A DNA stretch of 64,000 nucleotides, from the NCBI RefSeq assembly GCF_050948175.1, contig NW_027490112.1, positions 372,001-436,000 of the forward strand, in the 5' to 3' direction. The notes beneath the pieces were generated by a model, which searched no databases, had not been told where the DNA came from, and saw nothing but the letters and a program-made list of their open reading frames with translations. The stretch is from Xylocopa sonorina. Its lineage: Eukaryota; Arthropoda; Insecta; Hymenoptera; Apidae. This document shows, piece after piece, positions 21,463 through 32,000 of the stretch. Every line of letters begins with the position of its first letter. Positions within the stretch are counted from its first letter, which is position 1. The position numbers and the translations under genes were made by a program.

Positions 21463-23541
21463 AAGAATATAAGACGAAGAACTATCCACTCGTATCAGGA
21501 ATAAAAATTAATATATCAAATGACAGCACATAATATATTACCAAAAGTATAATGATATGGATAGCAAGAAAAACATATTTATTTGTTAGATGTTTATAAA
21601 TTCAAATTTAAAGGACCAAGTCACATTTAATATATTATTTTTTAACAAAATGATATAATGTTGTTTCAGATAGGCGTGGAGAAGTAACTGGTACTTCTGT
21701 CAAGGTAATTTCATTTCTTCTGGATACAGTAAATACACATTTGCAATCTAAGCATGGTTTCATTGGATCTGGTGTAATTTCCAAATTTTAAAAAGGGATG
21801 ATGGCAGTAGTAGTTGGTTCAGCGCCAGGTGATAAACATATGCAACAAGTAAAGCGACGTAAACGGATTTAAAATGTTCAAGATTATGTAAATTACACTA
21901 TTACACTTTTTTAATCCATGTAGCGTTTCTGTTCTGTGTAACTTGCAAAGAGTCTTAAGAATATAACGCAATGTAAAAAAGTTTGGATACAAAGTAGGCT
22001 GGCCTTAATCTCAGATAAAGGAACCCTGGATCTGCTGGGTATCGTGGTTACCGGCCTGCTGTGTCAAGAGACATGTCATTCAGTTTTAATGTTCTAAACG
22101 AGAACAATTCAAATAAATCTGGAGTCAACACATTCGAAGAAAAATTCTTCCAGTGAAGAATGCTGTCTGCTGTGCAATAACAGCTTTACACCCACTTGAT
22201 ATTCTGCAGAAAATCTTATGCCATTTTTTAACTATGAAACCTACTATGTGGTATTTCTGCAACTGCTACAGAAATTTAAATACGTCAAAATTGCAGCACG
22301 CAGGTGTGTAAATATCACTTCATGATCTCATTTCATTTTGGCAGTTATACTTGTATATAAGCAAGCATCCAGGCATAAAGCTTGATAATCTTTCAACTAT
22401 AAAATAATTATGATACATTAGACTTTTTGCTGGCGTTGGTCTATTTTATCATTTTCGGAACCTGTGGAAATGTTGAATATGAATAGCTATGTTCATTTTA
22501 TTATAAATGTATGAGTAAAGTTCAATCTACATAAATAAATATTTTCATACGTAATTTATTTAATTTTTATCATTTAGCGTTACAAAATATATAAAAATAT
22601 ATTTTACTTCAGTTTTTTTAATATTTTAAATAATTTATATTATCGTATTAAACTTTTACAAAAAGTAACAAAACTTTTATAAGTAGAAATAATTTTTCCT
22701 TAATTAGTTAATATGTCGGTTCTTTTTAATAAAACGGTATTTAATTTTTCAAAGTAAGTTTCCACTTTAAATTGACCATTAATTTCACTAATTTCATGCC
22801 TTTCGTAGATCACCCCTAATTTTCAACTTTCCCACTACGGCTTTGTCGATGCAAGTTTTAATTCTCCGAAAGATATATAATATTATGTTATTAGTAAAAT
22901 TATTTTGCATTTCCAATTAAGTTGAACGTAGAAGATATTTTTTTTTTATGAGAAAGCATTGCGAGCAAATTTTGAGAATCCATTTTTAATGTTGTACCTA
23001 GTGGTTGACTAGGTTCTCCTCTCCCTGCCGCATCTTTCTACCATTTTTAAGATGTAAAAACCGTGTACCAGCTTCGTCACCATTAAAATTTACGAAATTT
23101 ACATATTGTAAATTTTTGCAAAAGTGATGTTAATTAACTCTTAAATTATGGTTGCTCCGGCAATTAATCAGACTGATCTATGATGTGCTGTAATGTACGA
23201 GTTCTAATAAATTTTTTTTTAACATAATGAACAATATAGTATTTGTGCTTACAGTCTTGTTAACAAACTCGCTGTTTAAATTAGTTTGGATGACGATTGA
23301 TATTTGCATGATCTTTTCCTCTGATTTATCTGTATAATTTGTTTCTTCTTTTCAATAGTCATATATAATTATCCAAATCTATCTGTTCCAAATTCTCCTC
23401 TAGGAAGGAATCAGGCAACAATTTATCTTATCAATAATATTTACATTCTATAGAATAAATTGATTTGTTTACTAAAATATATATTATACATTCATGTATT
23501 AATTGTAAATTAATTATTATTAAAAAATTAATTATTCACAC

Positions 23542-24208
23542 CTGGATTATATGCGTAATGGGTAAAATCAGACATTCCTTCAGTTTTTTAATATTGTCTC
23601 ATCGATTAAAGACTAATTAGTAACAGATTTACTGTCTTTGCAAAATAAAAGCGTACTTTGCATCACACATTATTTTTAGCTTCCCACTATAATTTTGTGA
23701 TTCTGAACCAACGAACATCTCTATTGCAGCCATATGTATACCTGAAACAACACGTGCGTAAGGCAATCTCAAATTGAGAGAATTATTTTTCTTAACAATG
23801 AAATTAGAAATATATATAAGTTACTGCAGTCTTTGACAAGAGTGCATTCACAGCAATACCATTATTTCCATATTCATCGGTCCTTCCAAGAGCACACATT
23901 AACATTCCAAACTTGGATATTATATAATCGACACGAGTTTGAAACCAAATTCGTTTAATTTTTACACTTAGTGATGGGCTGATATTTACTATATGAGGAT
24001 TTGTGACTCTCTTTAAACATGGTAAGGATACTTTGCATCTGAAAATAAGTATAGTGTCATATTAGAGAATTTTATTTCTGCAACTAAGACAGAACTTTTA
24101 TACGTACATTAGAAATGGTCCTCCAAAATTGATATTATTCACCAGGACATAATTTTTCATACCTATGGATTCTACGCCTGGTTAAAGAAATAGCGCTAGC
24201 ATTATTAA
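23542..24208 (-). pseudogene. HSDL2: HSDL2-like short-chain dehydrogenase pseudogene, 3 exons
   Basis: HSDL2 is a short-chain dehydrogenase/reductase-family protein. Exon 1 (24,208-24,108) reads V-N-N-A-S-A-I-S-L-T, then after one frameshift N-N-I-N-F-G-G-P-F-L. Exon 2 (24,038-23,825) has N-P-H-I-V-N-I-S-P-S, then D-Y-I-I-S-K-F-G-M (the Tyr-x3-Lys active site) and G-I-A-V-N-A-L-L-S-K-T-A. Exon 3 (23,741-23,542) has I-H-M-A-A-I-E-M-F and, after stops, L-I-D-E-T-I-L-K. Introns are 69 and 83 bp with GT...AG ends, and exon 1 to exon 2 joins in phase. In-frame stops in exon 3 and a 2-nt phase problem at its start show it is dead. Retained introns mean a DNA-level duplicate, not a processed copy. 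The N-terminal cofactor-binding part and the C-terminal SCP2 domain are missing. The 5' cut lies exactly at a TTAA (24,205-24,208). Confidence 0.85.
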
Positions 24209-24372
24209 CCCTTTCAGCACTGAGTTGCGTGGCAAATGGTTTTGTGAGAACCTACATGTGGCACCCGTTGTTGCCAGACCGGTGAAGTCATCTGTGTGAA
24301 AACTGCTCAAGCTGTTCGCAATTCTGTTTCAGCACAGATTGAAGGGATGGCGAAACGAGTCATTACATGCCT
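24205..24372. mobile_element. Possible piggyBac-type terminus inserted in the HSDL2 exon
   Basis: TTAA at 24,205-24,208 is the V-N-N coding point of the HSDL2 exon. It is followed by CCCTTTCAGCACTGAG, which resembles the CCCTTTGCACTCCG end of the element at 479. The exon stops here. I could not find a matching opposite end or second TTAA, so the element's length is unknown and it may be truncated. Confidence 0.4.
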
Positions 24373-24725
24373 ACGGATGGATGTTCCCATTAAGAATAAC
24401 TTATAAGTTACCGATGGATGGTGCTGCTGGTGGTCGGTTACTCACAATCGACCGACGGGTGATGCTGCTTGTGCTTAATGATCCATAAATTGCCGACGAC
24501 TGGTGTTACCAACAGCCGATAGCGCATGCTTACACAAACAGCTGGTGCAACTAATAGTAGGTAACTCAAGACTTATCAAAGACTGGTGTTGCCTGCGGTC
24601 AGTAACTTACCATATATCGACAGTAGGTAATGACTGCGGTCGATAACTTATGATATAATAACGGCTGGTATTGCCAATATTCGGGAATTCGAGAACTATC
24701 GAAGAATGGCATTGCCAGCTATCGG
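24373..24725. repeat. Degenerate ~55-60-bp minisatellite
   Basis: About six loosely conserved units repeat the order GAYGRYTGGTGYTGCC...GGTCGGTAACTYA. They occur around 24,410, 24,460, 24,500, 24,580, 24,620 and 24,700. The units are too diverged for an exact period by eye. Confidence 0.6.
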
Positions 24726-24734
24726 TAATCCATC

Positions 24735-25008
24735 TCTTACTTGGCTTAACTTAATCTAGCATCCTGTGAATTTAATTTAAACCAAGCTAACCTCAGTTGC
24801 ACTTAATGTGACTTACCCTGCCTGCACTCAAATCTAACTCAACCTAACACAATCTAACATTACCTTCCTTAAACATAAACAAATCGAACCTACTCTTTCT
24901 TAAATCTAACTCAACATAACTGAGCAATCTACAAACATTCCCAAACATATTTCAATCTAACCTAACCTAGCGTAACCTAACTAAATCTAACACAATCACA
25001 CTTCCATC
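24735..25008. repeat. AACCTAA/TCTAAC-rich degenerate pentamer block
   Basis: The block is rich in CTAAC, AACCTAA and AATCTAAC words, for example AACCTAACCTAGCGTAACCT at about 24,960-24,980. This resembles the complement of the insect telomere unit TTAGG but is scattered and interrupted. It looks like degenerate interspersed DNA, not a telomere. Confidence 0.6.
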
Positions 25009-25939
25009 TCGGGACGGAAGCAGCCTCCGCAACATTCCCAGGGAAGAGGCTATGCAGTAAGACAGTCCGCAGTTACGGAGTGGCAGAAATCCGCTCCGAT
25101 TGAACGTTTATTCACGTAATATAATATAATAATCGGCGGGTTCAATCGCAGTGACTCCGCAATGAATACAGGAACGCCTTCGGCTAAATGAAAACAAATA
25201 GTCCGAAAAGAAAAAAACTTTACTAACAAATCGAACGGAAATCAGATATTTCGACGCATATCCAATATACAACTAAACCGTAATTCGAAGAATACAAAGA
25301 ATAAGTGGAAATATTCTCCAATATGTGACATATACAAAACAGCGGATGCAAGGGAAAACACTCAATCTCGGAGTAGCGACACCGGGGCGCCATCATGAAG
25401 TAATCGTACGACGCCGGATCCGGGATGGCGCAGAGAGGAAATGTGGAAGATAGAGAACATAAAATAACAACAACGTACCTAAAGAGAAAGAAAAAGAAGA
25501 TCTGTGGAAACATTGCATTTATCAAGAGGAAATCCTACAAATCAATACAATATCAAACCTATCCTACAATATCAAACAACAGATTATATACCATACCGTC
25601 AGGGCAAGGTACAATGAAATAGACGATATCGCGAGAGAAAATAAACATATCGAGAAACTTAAAAAGAAAATAATACTTTAGACTGAATGAATCAATATCA
25701 TTGATTCCGGCAAGCGAATGGAAAACGCGACAACGAATCGGTTAGAGTATAAGATAGATGCTGGTCGCGGATCAAGTGGCCCTGCGTTCCTCAGGGCAGG
25801 CAGTAGGATGGTGGGGGGTCTACAACCCCCCTAACCCCCACGAAAGGTGCTGCTGGCTCACGATTCGGAATCAGTCCCATCGGGTTCTGGCAGCAAATTA
25901 ATTGTTGGGCAAGCAGTTCGGAGTTCCTTGTTGATGACA

Positions 25940-26947
25940 CCAAAGGATAGGAAAATATAAAGGAGAAAAAGAAAGCCGCCTCGGAAGACACAGGCACGAA
26001 AGGAAAAGCATCAGGAGCCGAAGTAAGGGAACCAAAAAGAAAGGGCAGGATAATGGAAAAGCTACCGATAAGAATAACGTCCTTACTTTCAAATAGAAGA
26101 ATAGGCAGCCACACATCAGACGTAATGATAGATATTATGAGCGAGGATACGACGAAGGTAATGACATATTAGGAAACGTTAATGGGAAACATCAGGCATA
26201 TAAAAAAAACTGAGATCGGACACTTGATCGAACTAGTGGCGAACGGTACAGGGAAAATTGAAGCAATTAAAGGAGCAGTAAGCATTCGAGGACAAACAAC
26301 GGGATGAGGAGAAGCAGGAGAAACGACAGAAATACGAAAATATGACGCAAGAAAATCGAGAGCGGGAGATATAATCCTAGAATTTAACAAGAAAACAGGT
26401 ATAGAGAACATAATAAAGGAGATAAAAGGAACTCTAGAAAAAGAATTCGAAGAAAAACGTACGAGTGCGAGTACAATGCTCCAACTAAAGGACATATACC
26501 CGTTAGGTGACCAGAGAAGAAATGAAGGAGTACATGAAACGAACACTGAAAATAATCGTAGTAAGGGATAGCGGTATAAACGTCAAGTTGTTGAAACAAA
26601 CGTGGAGGGGCTACCGAGTCGCGTTAGCTGAATTTGGACAGGAATACAGTAAAGAGATGGAAAAGGTCAAACGACTCAGAATACCATTAACACCTTGCCT
26701 CTGCAAAGTGCTACCGAGAATAGAGAGTTGCTTCAAATGCCATAATGTGGGACATATCGGCAGAAATTGCGAAGAAGTCAAAGATAATAAGGGAATCTGC
26801 AGGAAATGCGGATCTCAGATTTATACGGTAATCGGTTGTATCGCGAATAAACTGAAATGTATCATCTGCAGCGAGGAAGGAAGAAAGAATCCATACATCA
26901 GTCACGTTACCAGAGCTTTAATTGTCCGGCCGACAGAAAGGCGTTGA
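25940..26947 (+). pseudogene. R1-like ORF1 (gag-like) with zinc knuckles, frameshifted
   Basis: ORF1 proteins of R1-type LINEs bind element RNA. The intact last stretch (26,507-26,947, 146 codons) has a canonical CCHC knuckle C-x2-C-x4-H-x4-C at residues 75-88. A second knuckle at 98-111 has Tyr106 in place of the His, and a third Cys/His cluster starts C118-x2-C121 with H133. Upstream, about 25,940-26,500, lies a Lys/Glu-rich region in other frames with several stops. At least one frameshift and multiple stops make it non-functional. Confidence 0.78.
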
Positions 26948-26969
26948 TAGAAAAGAAAGAGAAACGAAT

Positions 26970-27600
26970 ATGGAATTGAAAGTCCTACAAATCTATCTGA
27001 ACAGATGCCGAATCTCGCGAAATATCATGCAGCAAATGCGAATGATTCAAGGGACAGACGTGGTAATAATATCGGAAGCACACAGGATAGAAGAATACTG
27101 ACTGCAAGACGAGAACGGTGACGCTGCGATATGGATAACCGGTGTTAATCGAAAATGTTTCACATATGGCACCACATATTCCTCGACCGGAATCGTTCAT
27201 GCAATGGTCGAAGGAACAAAATCTATAAGCTGCTACTTCTCGCTTAACAGGAACGGAAAGAAAACGAAGAATATATAAACCAAGCTGAGGATAACATGGA
27301 AAAGGGAGAGAAAGCAAACAGAATAATAATCGTGGGGTGACCTGAATGAAAAATCGGTAATCTGGGGTAGTAAGACGAACAACCATAGAGAGGAAAAGAT
27401 CATCAAAATGGCTCTAAGAAACGATCTAATCACGACCAATCCGAAAGAAGGCTATACATACTTTAAGAACCGAAACAGATAAAAAATAGATATAACGTTG
27501 ACGGGAGGTTGCATATACGCTAAATTGAGTATAGCAGAAGTGCTTGAGATATTTTCAGCGTTGAACCATCAATACGTACTACATACCTTCTAACGTACGA
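26970..27600 (+). pseudogene. R1-like ORF2 endonuclease domain, multiple stops
   Basis: From ATG 26,970 the translation begins M-E-L-K-V-L-Q-I-Y-L-N-R and continues to V-V-I-I-S-E-A-H-R, the N-terminal strand and catalytic Glu region of the exonuclease-endonuclease-phosphatase fold. After a stop and a frameshift come G-D-L-N-E-K-S-V-I-W-G-S, the G-D-x-N active-site block (about 27,340), and later I-D-I-T-L-T-G and a degenerate L-N-H-Q-Y (canonical S-D-H) near 27,565. This domain nicks target DNA in LINE retrotransposition. No reverse transcriptase follows. Confidence 0.75.
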
Positions 27601-27735
27601 ATTACAAGAATAACGAAGAGGGATTTGCAAGCCTCGATGGAAAGAAAGCGAACTCGAACGATGAAAATAAATGATCGACTTATATAATATATAGATACTT
27701 ATTTTTATTTAGAGGGAATGATCTATATTTAAGTA

Positions 27736-27944
27736 ACTAAAATATATGATAAATGTAATTATATAAACCAATTTCAAATATTTATTTAAAACATCATGAA
27801 ATGGTATGAAATTAGATAGGATTTTAGATGTAATGGAGTATCTTAAGGAGATATTGTATTCAGAATTAACTAAAATATAAAATATGTATTAATATTTATA
27901 CCAGTTTGAAACATTTACTTGACAAATCATGAAAGCATGTGGTC
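27736..27944. repeat. Two-copy ~133-bp AT-rich tandem duplication
   Basis: ACTAAAATAT at 27,736 and at 27,869 starts two diverged copies. Both contain an ATAAACCA/ATACCAG word, TTTCAAATATTT/TTTGAAACATTT and a CATGAAA near the end. The second copy is partial. No coding content is seen. Confidence 0.6.
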
Positions 27945-28618
27945 CAACGAGTGGGAGATTAACGGATCGTTGCGTGGAGCATGCGGTTCAGTGAGTGTGG
28001 ACTCGTGTATCGTGGTGGGACTAGCGGCGCGCCTTTCGCGTTTAACTTATGAAATTGTATAATGAAGTAAGTATAGCATGAACTTACAGTTACGCGTGTG
28101 TTGTTCGTGTCTTGGATTCTTAACGAGTGTAACTTGGATTTATGAATTCTTATATGCTGCAATACATTAGTCCGGATATAGTATATATATAATTCTGCTA
28201 AAGTCATTATAGTATATATATGTATATTATTCTGCTAAAGTCGGCTCCCTGAATTGGAAGAATCCCCATTGAGGTGATGGGCTGCGACTGCGCCTTTTAG
28301 CAGAACGAAATCACTGTTGCAAGGTAGTCAAGGGTGTTCGTCGTTAGTCCGAACGGAGATATACTCGACAGTGGGAGTGAGACAGTAGTCCTCGCCGGTG
28401 AGATTGAATCAGCGATGCCTGGTGTGTACGAGCCATGTGTACCGGTCGGTCAGTTCGAGTAACACAGCGGTACTTGGTGCGTGTGAGCGCGTGCAGGAGT
28501 GCGCGCGCGAACGCTGCGATTGCCGGCGCTGTATGCGAGCACGGCAGGTTCCCTGAATCCAGGGGTCGATGATGGAAGTGCGAGAAGACTCATGTGTAGA
28601 ATGGGTGGCACGAGTTAC
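27945..28618. mobile_element. LTR fragment (copy C), related to copies A and B
   Basis: Blocks around 28,248-28,300 (CTGAA...CCCCATT...GGGCTGC) match copy A at 6,545-6,590. 28,535-28,575 (GGCAGGTTC...CAGGG...GATGATGGA) matches 6,838-6,870. The right end at GTTACGCA (about 28,618) corresponds to the copy A end. The left part is not clearly matched, so the copy is probably truncated. Degenerate satellite follows directly. Confidence 0.6.
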
Positions 28619-29082
28619 GCATGACAGTACACTTAGAAGCGCTATTCCATTGCATGAATTTCTAGAACTCACATGCCTTTCAAGAGCAGATGCAGATAAG
28701 CATAATGCAATGCATAGAACATTACAAATAACTTACCTTGAAATGTTCAACTGAGATTGGCACTCACGTTGCATAAAGCATTAGAACTCTCATGCATTGG
28801 CACCCAGACATTATGAAACACCATCACATTTCATGCAACATTAGGATTCATGGGATTCGTAAGTATCGAAGAAATAGAGTTCTAACGATTCATGTATCAC
28901 GATGACACATTTCAATCCAACGTTTCAAAGTAAGTAAGTAGTAATGCCCTTTTCAATGCAATATACTCATCTGCTACCCCTCTTTAGAAGAATTAGATTA
29001 CGAATATTTCATGCAACGCGATGTCGCATCATATTTCAATGCCGCATGATAAAATGTAATAAAAATGCTACACGATACGTAT
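28619..29082 (+). repeat. Highly degenerate edge of the satellite array
   Basis: Satellite words appear in the right order but heavily mutated (for example GTATCGAAGAAATAGAGTTCTAAC at 28,863, GCAACGCGATGTCGCATC at 29,011, AATGTAAATGCCGCAC at 29,107). The first ~240 bp are barely recognisable. This is the expected decayed border of an array. Confidence 0.7.
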
Positions 29083-32000
29083 ATCTCATCTACATTACTA
29101 AAGAATGTAAATGCCGCACATCCTCGCTAGGGAACAGCGCTTCTAGATGTCTACGTTACGAAGCAATGGAGTTCTAATGCTTCTTAAAACGCGATATCGC
29201 ATCTCATCTCTATGTTTCATGGTAAGATATAATATGATTTGCGAAGTATCATGTATTCCTCGTCGACACTTCAAATGAATGTAAGTGCGACACTTCCTTG
29301 CAAGGAAATAGCGTTTGCAGATGTCTACCTATCGTAGCAATAGAGTTTTAATGCTTCTTAAAACGCGATATCGCATCTCATCTCTATGTTTCATGGTAAG
29401 ATATAATATGATTTGCGAAGTATCATGTATTCCTCGTCTACACTTCAAATGAATGTAAGTGCGACACTTCCTTGCAAGGAAATAGCGTTTGCAGATGTCT
29501 ACCTATCGTAGCAATAGAGTTCTAATGCTTCTTAAAACGCGATATCGCAACTTCATTTCTATGTTTCATGGTAAGATATAATATGCTTTGCGAAGTGTTA
29601 TATATTCCTCGTCTACACTTCAAAGGAATGTAAATGCGACACTTCCTTGCAAGGAAATAGCGTTTGCAGATGTCTACGTATCGTAGGGATAGAGATCTAA
29701 TGCTTCTTAAAACGAGATATTGCATATCATATCTATGTTTCATGATAAGATATAATACTCATTGCAAAGTGTTGTGCATTCCTCGTCAACGATTGAAATG
29801 GACGTAAATGCGACACTTCCTTGCTAGGAAATAGCGTTTGCAGATGTCTACGTATCGTAGCAATAGAGTTCTAATGCTTCTTAAAACGCGATATCGCAAC
29901 TCATTACTATGTTGCATGGTAAGATATAATATGATCTGCGAAGTGTAATGTGTTCCTCGTCTACATTTCAAATGAATGTAAATGCGACACTTCCTTCCAA
30001 GGAAATAGCGTTTGCAGATGTCTACCTAACGTAGCAATAGATTTCTAACGCTTCTTAAAACGCGATATCGCATCTCATTTCTATGTTTCATGGTAAGATA
30101 CAATATGATTTGCGAAGTGTTATGTATTCCTCGTCTACACTTCAAATGAATGTAAATGCGACACTTCCTTGCTAGGAAATAGCGTTTGCAGATGTCTACG
30201 TATCGTAGGGATAGAGATCTAATGCTTCTTAAAACGTGATATCGTATCTCATTTCTATGTTTCATGATAAGATGTAATATTCATTGCGAAGTGTTATGCA
30301 TTCCTCGTCTGCACTTCAAATGAATGTAAATGCGACACTTCCTTGCAAGGAAATAGCGTTTGCAGTTGTCTACGTATCGTAGCAATAGATTTCTAATGCT
30401 TCTTAAAACGCGATACCGCATCTCATTTCTATGTTTCATGGTAAGATATAATATGATTTGCGAAGTGTTATGTATTCCTCGTCTACACTTCAAATGAATG
30501 TAATTGCGACACTTCCTTGCTAGGAAATAGTGTCTGCAGATGTCTAGGTATCGTAGCGATAGAGTTAGAATGCTTCTTAAAACGCGATATTGCATCTCAT
30601 ATCTATGATTCATGATAAGATATAATATTCATTGCGAAGTGTTATGCATTCGTCGTCTACGATTCAAATGAACGTAAATGCGACACTTCCTTGCAAGGAA
30701 ATAGCGTTTGCAGATGTCTGCGTATCGAAGCAATAGAGATCAAATGCTTCTTAAATCGAGATATTGCATCTCATTTCTATGTTTCATGGTAAGATATAAT
30801 ATGATCTGCGAAGTGTCATGTATTCCTCGTCTACACTTCAAATGAATGTAAATGCGACACTTCCTTGCTAGGAAATAGCGTCTGCAGATGTCTAGGTATC
30901 GTAGCAATAGAGTTCAAATGCTTCTTAAAACGAGATATTGCATCTCATATCTATGTTTCATGATAAGATATGATATTCATTGCGAAGTGTTATGCATTCC
31001 TCGTCTACGATTCAAATGAATGTAAATGTGACACTTCCTTGCAAGGAAATAGCGTTTGCAGATGTCTACGTATCGTAGCAATAGATTCCTAATGCTTCTT
31101 AAAAAGCGATATCGCATCTCATTTCTATGTTTCATGGTAAGATATAACATGATTTGCGAAGTGTTATGTATTCCTCGTCTACACTTCAAATGAATGTGAA
31201 TGCGATACTTCCTCGCTAGGAAATAGCGTTTGCAGATGTCTACGTATCGTAGCAATAGCTTTCTAATGCTCCTTAAAACGCGATATGGCATCTCATGTCT
31301 ATGTTTCATGGTAATATATAATATGATTTGCGAAGTGTCATGTATTCCTCGTCTACACTTCAAATGAATGTAAATGCGACACTTCCTTGCTAGGAAATAG
31401 CGTCTGCAGATGTCTAGGTATCATAGCAATAGAGTTCAAATGCTTCTTGAAACGAGATATCGCATCCCATTTCTATGTTTCATGGTAAGATATAATATTC
31501 ATTGCGAAGTGTTATGCATTCCTCGTCTACGATTCAAATGAATGTAAATGCGACACTTCCTTGCAAGGAAATAGCGTTTGCAGATGTCTACGTATCGTAG
31601 CAATAGAGTTTTTATGATTCTTAAAACGCGATATCGCATCTCATTTCTATTTTTCATGGTAAGATATAATATGATTTGCCAAGTGTTATGTATTCCTCGT
31701 CTACACTTCAAATGAATGTGAATGCCACACTTCCTCGCTAGGAAATAGCGTTTGCAGATGTCTACGTATCGTAGCAATAGAGTTCTTATGATTCTTAAAA
31801 CGCGATATCGCATCTCATTTCTATGTTTCATGGTAAGATATAATATGATTTGCGAAGGGTTATGTATTCCTCGTCTACACTTCAAATGAATGTAAATGCG
31901 ACACTTCCTTGCAAAGAAATAGCGTTTGCAGATGTCTAGGTATCGTAGCGATAGAGTTAGAATGCTTCTTAAAACGCGATATTGCATCTCATATCTATGA

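Larger units (their letters stand above)
18442..23311 (-). repeat. Right arm of the ~23-kb inverted repeat
   Basis: This is the reverse complement of 1-5,168 (see that entry). Right-only DNA is the solo LTR at 20,043-21,462 and a block of about 60 bp near 19,905-19,965 rich in TACTTA/CTACGTAGTA words, which replaces a different ~210-bp block of the left arm. It lacks the piggyBac derivative and the TG/TGCG tract. Homology may continue past 23,311, because the matching sequence would lie left of the window. No intact gene is seen. Confidence 0.9.
25009..27650 (+). mobile_element. R1-like non-LTR retrotransposon, 5' portion only
   Basis: The order is a likely 5' leader (about 25,009-25,900, no gene seen), a gag-like ORF1 with zinc knuckles (to 26,947), then ORF2 starting at ATG 26,970 with an endonuclease domain that decays at about 27,600. 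Reverse transcriptase and a 3' tail are absent. Zinc-knuckle ORF1 followed by an endonuclease-containing ORF2 fits the R1/TRAS group. LINE copies are usually truncated at the 5' end, so loss of the 3' half implies a later deletion. Limits are approximate. Confidence 0.75.

Noticed and set aside
1..23311. Assembly artefact (falsely joined reverse-complement contig) as the cause of the inverted repeat
   Set aside because: The arms differ at roughly one base in ten in the stretch compared, and each has private insertions with target duplications, which an artefactual copy would not have.
24735..25008. Telomere or interstitial TTAGG array
   Set aside because: The pentamers are scattered and interrupted, with no continuous run.
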